Source of the DNA: Parasediminibacterium sp051861445 | Lineage (GTDB): Bacteria > Bacteroidota > Bacteroidia > Chitinophagales > Chitinophagaceae | Direction: 5' to 3' | DNA: 64,000 nucleotides | Assembly (NCBI GenBank): GCA_051861445.1 | Contig: JBHYCS010000021.1 | Coordinates: 14,542-78,541, forward strand | Part shown: one piece after another, positions 45,364-56,000 of the stretch | Numbering within the stretch: the stretch's first letter is position 1 | Layout: the number at the start of each line of letters is the position of its first letter | The notes under the pieces: model-generated | What the model was told of the DNA's origin: nothing | Seen by the model: only the letters and a program-made list of their open reading frames with translations | Database searches by the model: none | Translations under genes and position numbers: made by a program

Positions 45364-45385
45364 ACAATAAAATTAAAAAGTGCTA

Positions 45386-45868
45386 CTAAAAGGCATAACG
45401 TATACCAAAGCCGCCCCAACCTCCTTCAAAATAAGAATAACCAATAAGGTTAAAAGATGGCTGCCAATCGATACTAATATTTAAAGGAATGTTTTTTATT
45501 TTATAATCCAATCCTAAAACACCATCAATACCAATAGCAATTCCATTGTTTCTAGTTGGGTAATTATTTTTCCATTTATCGCTCCAAACACCAATATGTG
45601 CACCAGGTCCTATATACCATTTTAGTCCATCTACATTGTTTATATCGCCGTGAATTTCATATAAACCTGTAAGCCTCATTCCATCTTCATGAAAATATCC
45701 TAAACCCTCTAAAGCAACATTGCTTTTAGTGAAGTGTTTTATTGAAATTGCACCCGGATATGCTTTTACGCCTAAAGCGGTTTTGTAACTACTGCTCATA
45801 TTTTGGGCGTTTGTTACTTGTATAGTTACAAAAAGAATAAAAGTTAGAATTGCTGTTTTTTTCATCAT
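45386..45868 (-). CDS. Small outer-membrane beta-barrel-like protein
   Basis: This 160-residue exported protein has a signal peptide (about 1-21, ending TNAQ), alternating strand-like segments with many glycines and aromatics (GLKWYIGPGAHIGVW, WGGFGIRYAF), and a terminal phenylalanine. An eight-stranded barrel of the outer membrane is likely. Its function is unknown. The 84-base gap upstream of it shows no clear promoter. Confidence 0.6.
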   Translation of the reverse strand: MMKKTAILTFILFVTIQVTNAQNMSSSYKTALGVKAYPGAISIKHFTKSNVALEGLGYFHEDGMRLTGLYEIHGDINNVDGLKWYIGPGAHIGVWSDKWKNNYPTRNNGIAIGIDGVLGLDYKIKNIPLNISIDWQPSFNLIGYSYFEGGWGGFGIRYAF

Positions 45869-45952
45869 AAATTTGTTTGATTACCACCTGTTAAAATCAT
45901 GCCAAACAAATTATAGAGATTGAATAAAGATTTAAAATGATTCTTACGTAGT

Positions 45953-46774
45953 TTATTGATATTGGTAAACGACTTTGCCAGAAAATTGCTTTTGTTTGTT
46001 AAAACATTCTTCGGCTTGCTTTAGTCCGTTTGGCAAATAGGTGGTTAACCATATTAAGTAATTACCAGCTTTTGTAGTTTGAATTGTTTTTATAACCCTA
46101 CCATTATTATCGTACTCAAACACAAAATCTGGCAATAATTTTTTTGCCAAAGAGTTATATTTTACCACGTCGGTTAAAGCATTTTTTTCGTTATAATAAT
46201 AGTAAAAGGTTTCCATTGTTTTATTGTTTCGCTTCCATTGTTCTTCTGCAACATTTCCTTTTTCGTCTAAAACAAAAGCTACTATCATAGTATCTTTTCC
46301 ATTTTTAATTTTACGCATTTGAATAGGTTTTTGCTGTTGATTATATACCCATTCATGCACTTCAATATTGCTAAAATTTACTGCTGTATCTATACTACTT
46401 GTTGTAATACTAGCAATTTGTTGTTGACTATTATAAGCATAGTTTGTAGTTACGATTATTTTTGAATTATCTTGAATAGAAGAGGTTAATAAATTGTTGG
46501 TGTAAGTATTGGTAATTACTTGCTTCCTTTTGTTGATAATAGTTGTAGTTACCATCTTTTTTCCATCGTTGCTTATATCTTGTTCAACTTCAAAATTTTC
46601 AATTACTTCATTGTTAGAATTATAATTAATGGCGTTTACTTTTTTTATTTTATTTAATCGCATCAATTTGTATTGCTCTGCACTTTGTTGTTGTGCAACA
46701 ATTTCGTTGAAATAGTATTGGGCAAAAACTTGGTTAAATGAACATGCAAAAACGAATAGGCAAACCAATTTCAT
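45953..46774 (-). CDS. Exported protein with YD/RHS-like strand repeats
   Basis: This 273-residue protein has a signal peptide (1-18, ending VFAQ). The rest is a series of short strands of the form YNSNNEVI, YAYNSQQQIASI, FVLDEKGNVAEEQW, YYYNEKNALTDVVKY and FEYDNNGRVIKTI, which resemble degenerate YD repeats. It is probably an extracytoplasmic beta-sheet protein of unknown role. It has a good promoter with a 22-base spacer (46792-46824), which overlaps the terminator of the upstream aminotransferase gene. Confidence 0.65.
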   Translation of the reverse strand: MKLVCLFVFACSFNQVFAQYYFNEIVAQQQSAEQYKLMRLNKIKKVNAINYNSNNEVIENFEVEQDISNDGKKMVTTTIINKRKQVITNTYTNNLLTSSIQDNSKIIVTTNYAYNSQQQIASITTSSIDTAVNFSNIEVHEWVYNQQQKPIQMRKIKNGKDTMIVAFVLDEKGNVAEEQWKRNNKTMETFYYYYNEKNALTDVVKYNSLAKKLLPDFVFEYDNNGRVIKTIQTTKAGNYLIWLTTYLPNGLKQAEECFNKQKQFSGKVVYQYQ

Positions 46775-46791
46775 AATGAGCTTAATTTTTT

Positions 46792-46824
46792 CAAATGTAG
46801 ATACTTGGATAATTAAAAAAACAA
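46792..46824 (-). promoter_or_regulatory. Promoter of the YD-like protein gene, TTG-N22-TACATTTG
   Basis: On the minus strand TTG (46822-46824), a 22-base spacer and TACATTTG (46792-46799) match the consensus. Seventeen bases separate the box from the ATG at 46774. The TTG lies at the edge of the preceding terminator. Confidence 0.7.
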
Positions 46825-46862
46825 AAAAGGATTATTTCTACTGATAGAAATAATCCTTTTTT
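46823..46862 (-). terminator. Terminator after the class I aminotransferase gene
   Basis: A perfect 18-bp stem (46823-46840 with 46845-46862, core AAAGGATTATTTCTA) with a 4-base loop ends in a T run on the minus strand. Confidence 0.88.
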
Positions 46863-46881
46863 AAGTATTGATTGAAGAAAA

Positions 46882-48072
46882 CTATTTTAAAGTGGCTAGT
46901 GCAGCAGCAATTCTTGCCCAAGCTTTTTCAATGTTTTGCATACTGTTAGCAAATGAAAAACGTACGCAATTAGGCTCGCCAAAAGCATCTCCCATTACAC
47001 TAGATACATGAGCGGTGTTTAATAAAAACATACTAAAATCGACAGCATTGTTAATTGTTTCTGTACCATTTGATTTTCCGTAATAAGCACTTACATCTGG
47101 GAAAATGTAAAATGCTCCTTCCGGTTCAAAGCATTTAAAACCAGGAATTGTTTTTACCAATTCTAAGGTTTTAGTTCTTCTACGTGTAAATTCTTCTGTC
47201 ATTTCAAAAGTTGGCTTTAAGTCTGTTGTTAAAGCAACTACACCTGCCTTTTGAGTGATAGAACATGTTCCACTTGTAAATTGACCTTGTAGTTTTTCAC
47301 AAGCTTTTGCAATTGTTGTATTAGCAGCAATGTATCCTAATCTCCAACCTGTCATAGCAAAGCCTTTACTTAAACCATTGATTAATACAATTCTGTCTTT
47401 TAAATCATCGAATTGAGCAATGCTTTCATGTGCTCCTGTAAAGTTGATATACTCATAAATTTCATCTGATAAGATAATAATTTGAGGATATTTTCTAAAC
47501 ACTTCTGCCAAAGCAGCTAATTCTGATTTACTGTAAACCGCTCCTGATGGATTACAAGGAGAAGAAAACATGAATACCTTTGTTTTTGGAGTAATGGCTG
47601 CTTCTAATTGTGCAGGCGTTACTTTAAAACCAGTTTCTAAACCACAATGAATTTCTACTACTTTTCCACGAGCAATTTTTACCAATTCACTATAAGTAAC
47701 CCAATATGGTGTAGGAATTACTACTTCATCGTTTTCATCTACCAAAGCCAAAATTGCATTGGCTAAACTTTGTTTTGCACCAGTTGATGTAACAATATTT
47801 TCTGGTTTATAATCTAAATTATTATCACGTTTTAATTTAGTACAAACGGCTTCTCTTAAATCTAAATAGCCAGAAACAGGCGTGTAATGACTAAAATTGT
47901 CATTGATAGCTTTAATGGCGGCATCTTTAATGTGTTGAGGAGTATCAAAATCTGGTTCACCCAAGCTAAGGTCAATAACATCGATACCTTGAGCTCTTAA
48001 TTCACGACCCAATTTGGCCATTTTTAGTGTTTCCGGTTCAGCGAAACGATCTAATAAAGAAGATAATTGCAT
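46882..48072 (-). CDS. Class I/II pyridoxal-phosphate aminotransferase, aspartate aminotransferase-like
   Basis: This 396-residue cytoplasmic transaminase belongs to subgroup I-gamma, like many bacterial aspartate aminotransferases. The PLP lysine is K236 in LSKGFAMTGWRLGY. SLGEPDFDTP, SSPCNPSG, SDEIYEY and the C-terminal CVRFSFANS with the carboxylate-binding arginine are present. Aspartate is the most likely amino donor, but other substrates are possible. A strong terminator follows. The upstream -7 match (TTATTTTG) has one mismatch. Confidence 0.92.
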   Translation of the reverse strand: MQLSSLLDRFAEPETLKMAKLGRELRAQGIDVIDLSLGEPDFDTPQHIKDAAIKAINDNFSHYTPVSGYLDLREAVCTKLKRDNNLDYKPENIVTSTGAKQSLANAILALVDENDEVVIPTPYWVTYSELVKIARGKVVEIHCGLETGFKVTPAQLEAAITPKTKVFMFSSPCNPSGAVYSKSELAALAEVFRKYPQIIILSDEIYEYINFTGAHESIAQFDDLKDRIVLINGLSKGFAMTGWRLGYIAANTTIAKACEKLQGQFTSGTCSITQKAGVVALTTDLKPTFEMTEEFTRRRTKTLELVKTIPGFKCFEPEGAFYIFPDVSAYYGKSNGTETINNAVDFSMFLLNTAHVSSVMGDAFGEPNCVRFSFANSMQNIEKAWARIAAALATLK

Positions 48073-48358
48073 GATTTGTACGTATTAATTTTTGCGAGTG
48101 CAAAATAACGGCATTCATACTATAATTAGTGAAGTTTTTATACAATTGAATTTTTCGTAATTTTTTTTTAACAAAATTCAAATATGTTTAAATAAACCTG
48201 ATGATTTGCAGCTAGCTATTTATTCCATTAGTTAAATAAATCAGTACATCAAGCTACAAAATCTATATTTTGGTTACCTCACAGTACAGGATACTTCTGT
48301 GCATTTGCTTATTTACATTCGAACAATTTTTTAATATCTGCTAAATATTGCTATTGTC

Positions 48359-50329
48359 ATGTTGAAATTCAAATTGCTATTTTGTATCATTTCACTTTTT
48401 TCTATCCTAAATGTTCAAGCACAAAACAATGTATTTACTATCAAAGTAAATGAACCTAAATCTTTGATACAGCCTACCATGTGGGGCGTTTTTTTTGAAG
48501 ATATAAATATGGGTGCAGATGGTGGTTTGTATGCAGAATTGGTAAAAAATCGTTCGTTCGAATTTGCAAATCCATTAATGGGATGGAAAGAACTGCGACA
48601 AGCAGGAAGTAGTATTTTAATTATCAATAGAAACCAACAAAATCACCCAAATCCAAGATTTGCAAGAATTAGTAACTTGAATGTAAACAAACCTTATACA
48701 TTAATTAATGAAGGCTTTAGAGGTATGGGAATAAAACAAAATAATGGCTACGATTTTTCTATTTGGGCTCAACTAAAAAAAGGGAAAAACTGTGTAGTAA
48801 CGATAGAATTGGTTACCAATACGGGTGAAAAAATAGCCTCATCGAACTTAACAATTAATGATACTACATGGAAACAATACAATATACAATTTACAGCCAA
48901 TGCCACTGAGCCTAAAGCCAAACTTCAACTTAGTTTTAGTGGAGAAATGGTGGTAGACATAGATATGATTTCATTATTTCCACAAGATACTTGGAAGAAA
49001 AGACCCAAAGGCTTAAGAGCTGATCTGGTGCAATTATTAGCAGACATGAAACCTGGTTTTGTGCGTTTTCCTGGTGGATGTATTGTAGAAGGAAGAGACT
49101 TGGTAAATAGATACCAATGGAAGAAAACGGTAGGAAAAATTGAAGAAAGAGAAGTAATGATTAATAGATGGAATACAGAATTTGCTCATCGATTAACGCC
49201 AGATTATTATCAAACTTTTGGATTGGGCTTTTTCGAATATTTTCAAATGTCAGAAGATATAGGTGCAGAACCATTACCTATTTTGAATTGTGGAATGGCT
49301 TGTCAATTTAATACTGCAGAAGTTGTTGCTGCTGAAGCTTTAGATCCTTACATACAAGATGCATTAGATTTAATTGAATTTGCAAATGGAAATACAAATA
49401 CAAAATGGGGAAAATTAAGAGCCGATTTAGGGCATCCTGAACCTTTTAACTTGAAGTTTTTAGGAATAGGTAACGAAAATTGGGGACCTCAATATATAGA
49501 ACGTGTAAAAGTGTTTACCAAAGCCATCAAAGAAAAATATCCAACCATACAGTTGATTAACAGTTCAGGTACTGATGATGCTGGTGAAAGATTCGACTAT
49601 TTAAATACGGAACTACGAAAAATGAATGCAGATATTATAGATGAACATTACTATAGAGATCCTGCTTGGTTTCGGCAAAATGCAAAAAGATACGATAGTT
49701 ATAATTTGAATGGATCTAAAGTATTTGCTGGTGAATATGCTGCTCAAAGTAAAGGAATTGCAAGTAGTGAAAATAGAAATAACTGGAATTGTGCTTTGTC
49801 TGAAGCTGCATTTATGACAGGCTTAGAACGCAATGCTGGTGTAGTTTACATGGCTTCTTACGCTCCACTATTTGCACATGTAGATGCTTGGCAATGGACT
49901 CCTGATTTAATATGGATGGATAACCTTCGTTCGTATGGAACACCTAATTACTATGTACAAAAAATGTTTTCATTAAATAAAGGCAATCAAGTGATTCCGA
50001 TTGAATACAATGGTAATGTAATTGCTGGTGAGGATAGTTTATATGCTACAGCAAGTATTGACTTTAAATCCAAAGAATTGTGTATTAAAATTGTAAACAC
50101 AGCAAGTAAAGATTGTACACAAACACTAAAATTTTCTGGTGTTAAAAAATTGGCAAAAAATGCAACTATTTCTATGTTACAAAGCAATAATTTGTTGCAA
50201 ACCAATTCACTAGATAATCCTACATCAATCAGTCCAAAAGATTCTGTGATTTCCGTTCCAAATAAACAATTAACTATTTCAGTTCCTGCTTATTCATTTC
50301 AAGTAATTCGAGTGAAGATGATGGATTAA
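48359..50329 (+). CDS. GH51 alpha-L-arabinofuranosidase, exported
   Basis: This enzyme releases arabinose from alpha-linked side chains of plant polysaccharides. It has 656 residues: a signal peptide (1-21, ending NVQAQ), a carbohydrate-binding-like beta insert (about 70-205), the GH51 barrel with acid/base E373 in GIGNENWGP and nucleophile E459 in FAGEYAAQS, and a C-terminal beta domain. The gene is unlinked from the arabinose operon, about 24 kb away, and would feed it. The 286-base region before it (48073-48358) is the longest gene-free stretch and holds only imperfect promoter matches (TATATTTT, TGCATTTGC) and AT-rich inverted repeats. Confidence 0.94.
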   Translation: MLKFKLLFCIISLFSILNVQAQNNVFTIKVNEPKSLIQPTMWGVFFEDINMGADGGLYAELVKNRSFEFANPLMGWKELRQAGSSILIINRNQQNHPNPRFARISNLNVNKPYTLINEGFRGMGIKQNNGYDFSIWAQLKKGKNCVVTIELVTNTGEKIASSNLTINDTTWKQYNIQFTANATEPKAKLQLSFSGEMVVDIDMISLFPQDTWKKRPKGLRADLVQLLADMKPGFVRFPGGCIVEGRDLVNRYQWKKTVGKIEEREVMINRWNTEFAHRLTPDYYQTFGLGFFEYFQMSEDIGAEPLPILNCGMACQFNTAEVVAAEALDPYIQDALDLIEFANGNTNTKWGKLRADLGHPEPFNLKFLGIGNENWGPQYIERVKVFTKAIKEKYPTIQLINSSGTDDAGERFDYLNTELRKMNADIIDEHYYRDPAWFRQNAKRYDSYNLNGSKVFAGEYAAQSKGIASSENRNNWNCALSEAAFMTGLERNAGVVYMASYAPLFAHVDAWQWTPDLIWMDNLRSYGTPNYYVQKMFSLNKGNQVIPIEYNGNVIAGEDSLYATASIDFKSKELCIKIVNTASKDCTQTLKFSGVKKLAKNATISMLQSNNLLQTNSLDNPTSISPKDSVISVPNKQLTISVPAYSFQVIRVKMMD

Positions 50330-50396
50330 AATTTATTGATGAATCTACTTAAACCTTCAATATTTTACGTAGTCTTATGCATCAAACCACCATACA

Positions 50397-51479
50397 ATGC
50401 GTATTCTATTCGCTTTTTTTACTCTTTTTATTTTTTCTTGTAAAAAAAATACATCTAATCCAAATAATACAACTACAACAACTAACGTTTATTTTCCTCC
50501 AATAACTGGTACAACTTGGCAAACAAATACAGCAGCTGCTTTGGGTTGGAATGAAACAGAAATTCCTAATTTATATACCTATTTGCAGCAAAAAAATACA
50601 AAGGCATTTATTGTTTTAAAAAATGGTGAAATAATTCTGGAAAAATACTTTGGAACATTTACTGCCGATAGTGTTTGGTATTGGGCTTCTGCCGGTAAAA
50701 CCATGACTGGTTTTTTAGTAGGCATTGCACAAAAAGAGGGAAGTTTGAATATAAACGATAAATCTTCAAAATATTTAGGAACAGGCTTTACATCGTCGCC
50801 ATTGGTAAAAGAAAACCTAATTACAGTTCGTCATCAATTAACCATGACTACAGGTTTAGACGATGGCCTTTCAGACGATGATTGTACATTACCATCTTGC
50901 TTACAATACAAAGCAGATGCAGGTACAAGATGGGCTTATCATAATGGTGCATATACTTTATTAGATAAGGTTATTGAGAATGCTACAGGCAAAACTTTTA
51001 ATGCTTATTTTCAAGAAAAAATTACAGCACCAACAGGTATTAAGGGTTTATGGGTTCGTACAGGTTTGTACAACAATGTTTTATACAGCAATGCAAGAAG
51101 TATGGCAAGATTTGGCCTTTTGCTTATGAATAAAGGAACGTGGAATACAACTCCAATTTTAAGCGATACCACTTATTTTAATAACCAAATTAATAGTTCA
51201 CAAACACTAAACCCTAGTTATGGTTATTTAACTTGGTTAAATGGAAAATCAAACTACATGTTACCAACGCTACAGTTTGTTTTTCAAGGAATGCTTACGC
51301 CAAATGCACCAGCAGATATGTATGCCGCTTTGGGAAAAAACGATCAAAAAATATATGTAGTTCCTTCACAAAAAATTGTAGTGATTAGAATGGGTGAATC
51401 TGCTGGAAATGTTCAATTGGCATTGTCAAGTTTTGATAATGAATTATGGGGTAAACTAAAAGCCATTATCAAATATTAG
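50397..51479 (+). CDS. Serine hydrolase lipoprotein, class C beta-lactamase-like
   Basis: This 360-residue protein has a lipoprotein signal ending at C15 (FIFSC), a threonine-rich linker, and a penicillin-binding/beta-lactamase fold. The SxxK motif is S98-K101 in WASAGKTM and the YxN-type motif is Y181-N183 in YHNGAY. It may act as an esterase or D-amino-acid peptidase on the cell surface. A true beta-lactamase is less likely, since the family is broad and the gene lacks an AmpR neighbour. It converges on the 238-residue gene with 23 bases between them. Confidence 0.85.
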   Translation: MRILFAFFTLFIFSCKKNTSNPNNTTTTTNVYFPPITGTTWQTNTAAALGWNETEIPNLYTYLQQKNTKAFIVLKNGEIILEKYFGTFTADSVWYWASAGKTMTGFLVGIAQKEGSLNINDKSSKYLGTGFTSSPLVKENLITVRHQLTMTTGLDDGLSDDDCTLPSCLQYKADAGTRWAYHNGAYTLLDKVIENATGKTFNAYFQEKITAPTGIKGLWVRTGLYNNVLYSNARSMARFGLLLMNKGTWNTTPILSDTTYFNNQINSSQTLNPSYGYLTWLNGKSNYMLPTLQFVFQGMLTPNAPADMYAALGKNDQKIYVVPSQKIVVIRMGESAGNVQLALSSFDNELWGKLKAIIKY

Positions 51480-51502
51480 CATTTATTTATTCTTAAGAAA
51501 CA

Positions 51503-52219
51503 TTACCCGTTTACAGAAATATACCGTACTAAACATCTTTTAGCAATCGGTAATAAAGTTTCTTCTAATGGAAAACTTAAATCAGTTTCTACTGCATACA
51601 CAGCAGGATTGGGTAAGCTGCTTCTATTCTTTATTAATTCAGCCTTAATATTGGTATATGTATTTACATAGTTACGTTGCCAAACGTTGATAAAATCTGT
51701 TTTCATGGCTCTATATTTAGCATCATGTTTTTCAAAAAAACTCAATCTATATTGATACACCCATGTATTATTTGCTTTCCCTTCACACAAAAAGAAATAC
51801 CCTTCTTGATGGTCTAAAGGCATTATTCCTACAGGTATAATATTCAATTTTTCTTCTACAAATTCATAAATTTCAGTTCCTTCATGAATTGTATTTTTCA
51901 TTTTTTTAGTAGCATATTCAATAATATCTTCCAATTCTCTCATCAAATCATCGTCTTCAATCATGCTTTCATACAATAGTTGTAGTTGTTCTATTTGAAT
52001 GCCAGTAAGCTTTTTAGGAAATTGTTCTTGTAAATATTTTTTGTTTTCTCTAAATGCTACCAAATTGTTGTAGTGAAAAATAACATCTGCCAGTTGAGGA
52101 TACAATTTATTGGCATTAAAACATTTTCCAATTTCTTGTAAATAGGCCAATAGTGTATATTTTTTCAATTCAAAATCAATATATCCATCAGCAAACCATG
52201 TTTGAGACAATGTTTTCAT
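51503..52219 (-). CDS. Conserved-looking protein of unknown function (238 residues)
   Basis: I do not recognise this protein. It is soluble, with no signal peptide or membrane segment, and about 238 residues long. The first 130 residues look helical and charged (IEQLQLLYESMIEDDDLMRELEDIIEYATKKMKN), and the second half looks alpha/beta with EGYFFLCEGKANNTWVYQYRLSFF. Codon use matches the neighbours and the frame is long and clean, so it is a real gene. A cytoplasmic role is likely. Confidence 0.75.
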   Translation of the reverse strand: MKTLSQTWFADGYIDFELKKYTLLAYLQEIGKCFNANKLYPQLADVIFHYNNLVAFRENKKYLQEQFPKKLTGIQIEQLQLLYESMIEDDDLMRELEDIIEYATKKMKNTIHEGTEIYEFVEEKLNIIPVGIMPLDHQEGYFFLCEGKANNTWVYQYRLSFFEKHDAKYRAMKTDFINVWQRNYVNTYTNIKAELIKNRSSLPNPAVYAVETDLSFPLEETLLPIAKRCLVRYISVNG

Positions 52220-52380
52220 AAGAACGTATTATAATTGATGAAAAATAAAAAAAACTACATGTAGATTTTTACGATTCTAATTTAAGAAATGAAGTAGATT
52301 TTTCAAAAAAAATATCCTATAGATTTGTACTTGTTTCACCTATTTTTATTATATATTAAATTGTCATTCATTTTTTCAGT

Positions 52381-52800
52381 ATGAAAATGAATAAAATTTT
52401 ACCCTATGTTTTGCTTGTTATTTTGGCTGTTGGTGCATTTGTTTTTAAACAATGCAATGCCAAAGAAAAGCAACCCCATACAAGCCCAAAAACAAGTGTT
52501 GTTGCTCAACAACGTGGTTTAAATCGTAACCCTACACAAATACTGTACAGCAAACATGCAAGATGTAGAATGAGTTGCCGTCAAGTGTCAGAATCTGAAG
52601 TGATAGACATTCTTAAAAACGGAACGATCAATTATAAAAAAAGCCAGCTACAAACGAATGAATGCAAAAAGAAATATGCAGTGGAAGGATTTAGTAAAGA
52701 TGGTCAGCATTTACGAATCATTTTTGCTCCTTGTAACCAAAAAGTTACCGTTGTTACCTGTATTGATTTGGAAACAGATTGGTCTTGTGATTGTAAATAA
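52381..52800 (+). CDS. DUF4258 domain protein with N-terminal membrane anchor
   Basis: This 139-residue protein has one hydrophobic segment at 8-22 (PYVLLVILAVGAFVF) and then a DUF4258 domain (about 55-130): ILYSKHARCRMSCRQVSESEVIDILKNGTINYKK and GQHLRIIFAPCNQKVTVVTCI. Seven cysteines in the domain suggest disulfides outside the cytoplasm or metal binding. DUF4258 is related to toxin-like folds (BrnT/RelE group), but no antitoxin partner is adjacent, so a toxin role is not supported. Its function is unknown. Confidence 0.75.
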   Translation: MKMNKILPYVLLVILAVGAFVFKQCNAKEKQPHTSPKTSVVAQQRGLNRNPTQILYSKHARCRMSCRQVSESEVIDILKNGTINYKKSQLQTNECKKKYAVEGFSKDGQHLRIIFAPCNQKVTVVTCIDLETDWSCDCK

Positions 52801-53001
52801 AATTGAATGAGATTTTTATTTAATTCGCCCAATCTTTGGTAATCAATCATTTATTCTGTTAATCAAAATATAATTTTTCTTCTTATATTCTTTAAAGTTG
52901 ATTTATAATTACGGTTATTTTGGGTTTATGATGCTAAATTCTGACTAATGCTGTTTGTGTAGCCTATTTAGTGAATGCATATATGATAAAATGGATGCGT
53001 A

Positions 53002-53032
53002 ATTGCAAAAACTGCATTTCACTTTTTGCAAT
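53002..53032. repeat. 10-bp inverted repeat before the DUF2723 gene
   Basis: ATTGCAAAAA (53002-53011) and TTTTTGCAAT (53023-53032) are exact reverse complements with an 11-base spacer. They lie just upstream of the -7 box at 53041. The half-site TTGCAAAA is the same as in the palindrome at 39063-39080. It is an operator or hairpin candidate. Confidence 0.4.
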
Positions 53033-53040
53033 CAATAAAC

Positions 53041-53048
53041 TATGTTTG
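53041..53048 (+). promoter_or_regulatory. -7 box TATGTTTG of the DUF2723 gene
   Basis: TATGTTTG followed by C matches TAnnTTTG and lies 24 bases before the ATG. The expected -33 position holds TTT rather than TTG and lies inside the inverted repeat spacer. The rest of the 272-base gap (52801-53072) shows nothing else I recognise. Confidence 0.55.
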
Positions 53049-53072
53049 CCTACCTGTTTAAAAAATTAACGA

Positions 53073-56000
53073 ATGAATTTTACCAAGATTAACAACATCG
53101 TTGGTTGGGCCGTATGTTTAGTGGCTTGTACCGTTTATATTTTAACTGCCGAAGCTGGCGGTAGTTTTTGGGATTGTGGCGAATTTGTAAGTAGTTGTTT
53201 TAAACTACAAATTCCGCATCCACCAGGAGCACCTCTATTTGTATTATTAGGTAGATTTTTTATTATTTTATTTGGTGATGATGGAAATACAGCGGCAAAA
53301 GCTGTTAACATCATGAGTGCTTTGTCTAGTGGCTTTACAATTTTGTTTTTGTTTTGGAGTATTACGCACTTTGCTCGTAGAATTGTGAAAGTAGATGTAA
53401 ATGCTTCTTTAAACGGATACGAAGTTTGGAGTATCATGGGTGCAGGTATTGTAGGTGCTTTGGCGTATACTTTTAGCGATAGCTTTTGGTACTCTGCTGT
53501 AGAGGGTGAGGTGTATGCCATGAGTTCTTTTTTTACAGCGATTGTATTTTGGGCTATTCTTAAGTGGGAACATGCAGCAGATAAACCTGGTGCTGATAAA
53601 TGGATTGTGTTTATTTTCTTCTTAATGGGTTTATCTATTGGTGTTCACTTGCTGAATTTATTAACCATTCCTGCTATTGTAATGGTGTATTATTTCAAAA
53701 AGCAAGAACAGTTTAATTATACTTTAATTCGTAAATGGTTTATACGTTTACTAATTGCTGGTGGAATAATTGGGTTTATTGGTGCATTAATTGTTGGTTC
53801 TAGCGAATCAAATCCTGAAAGAGGTGTTCCTACCGATTCTACATTGGCAGGATTGGTAATTTTGGGAACATTGGCTGCTTTTGGTTTATTGTACTTTATC
53901 GAGGGATTGAATAAAGCTCGTAAATCGTATTACGGTGGCATGTACATTTTCTTTTTAATTGGTTGTGTTGTTACTGGTGTTGTGCAAGTAGCTGTAATTC
54001 AATACAGTGTTGGATTAGCCGGCACTTTCGATCGTATTTTTGTTAACAGTTTCGGTTTGCCATTTTTCAGTGGTTTTGCATTTTTCTTTGTGTTATTAGC
54101 AGCCTTAATTTATTGGGGTTTGGGTTATGCTACCAAAAAAGGTTGGGCTTACTTGCGTTTATCTCTTTGGTGTGTAACGTTTATGTTAATAGGATACAGC
54201 ACTTACATTACAACTATGATTCGTAGTAGTGCAGATCCATCGGTTGATATGTATAATGTAGATAATCCAATGAGTTTAGTGGGTTATTTAGGTCGTGATC
54301 AATATGGAGATTTTCCTATTTTATATGGCCAAAAATTTACTGCTCAACCAGTAGATTATAAAACAACAAAAGAGAAATTTCAAAAAGGTAAAGACAGTTA
54401 CATTTCACTTGGAAAAGATGGAAAGTATGTTTACATGCCTGAAGATAAAATGGTATTTACCAGAGTTTGGGATGCTAGCAACGATCAAAACCATGCAGAT
54501 TATTATGCGTATATGTTGGGGATTAATAAAACACAAGATGGTAAATATGACAGAGAACCAACACAGGCAGACAATATTCGATTCTTTGTTCAATATCAAA
54601 TTAACTGGATGTATATCCGTTATTTCATGTGGAATTTTAGCGGTAAACAGAACGATATTCAAGGAATGTTTGATGGGAATGTAAGAGACGGAAACTGGAT
54701 AACTGGAATTGGCTTTATAGACAATCTTTTATACGGTGACCAATCTGCTTTGCCAGATAGTTTAAAAAATAACAAAGCACACAACAAGTTGTATTTACTT
54801 CCTTTTATTTTAGGTGTAATTGGCTTGGTATATCATTTTAAAAAGCAAGGTGCAGATGCTTTTATCAACTTCTTACTTTTCTTTTTTACTGGGTTTGCAA
54901 TTGTAATTTATTTGAATCAAGCAGGTTACCAACCACGTGAACGTGACTATGCTTATGTGGGCAGTTTTTATGCATTTGCAGTTTGGATTGGATTAGGCGT
55001 TTTAAATGTAAGAGATTGGATAGCAAAAGCCATTTCTAAAACTACAGCAGCCTCTTTAGCTACCGTAATTTGTTTACTTGCTGTACCTGTATTAATGGCT
55101 CAACAAGAGTGGGACGATCATGATAGAAGCAAAAAGGTATTATCGAGAGATTTGGCAAAAGATTATTTAGAAAGTTGTGCTCCTAACGCTATTTTATTTT
55201 CTTTTGGGGATAATGACACTTACCCACTTTGGTATGCACAAGAAGTAGAAGGCATACGAAAAGATGTTCGTGTAATTAACAACAGCTTACTAGGAATAGA
55301 TTGGTACATTAATCAACTACGTTATAAAGTAAATGAAAGTGATAAGATAGATGTTATTTATTCTGCTGATCAAATTGAAGGTAGAAAAAGAGATTACGTG
55401 CCGTTTCAAGCTTTGCCAACAATGCCAGAAAACAAAGCCTACGATTTATATGATATAATGAAGAATTATGTAGGAAGCGACGATCCTATGAAAGTACAAA
55501 GTAGAGGCGATGGCGACTTTTTAAACACTTTCCCTGTACAAAAAGTTTCAGTTCCTGTAGACGAAAATGTGGTAAAATCTAATGGAACAGTAAACGCAAA
55601 AGATAGCGTAGTAAAAGAGCTTGTTTTTGATATTCCAAAACAAAGTTTGTTTAAAAACGACTTAGCTGTATTGGCTATTATTGCTGCAAACAAATGGAAA
55701 CGTCCTATTTATTTTACATCTCCATTTGGAGAATTAGGCTTTGGAAAATATATACGTAGAGATGGTTTAAGCTACCGATTGGTTCCTGTAGAAAATGATG
55801 AAGTAAATGAGGATTGGTCGATGGATAAAATGATGAATAAGTTTGCTTTTGGTAATGCAGATATTAAAGGTGTTTATTTTGATGAAGAAAATCGCCGTCA
55901 TTTACAAAGTATTCGTGGTGCGTATGCAGAATTAGCAGGCGATTTAGCCGCAAAAGGAAGAAAAGAAGAAGCAAGAAAAGTGCTTGTAAAAGCCGATAAA

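Noticed and set aside
52381..52800. DUF4258 protein as a toxin of a toxin-antitoxin pair
   Set aside because: It has a membrane anchor and no antitoxin gene next to it.
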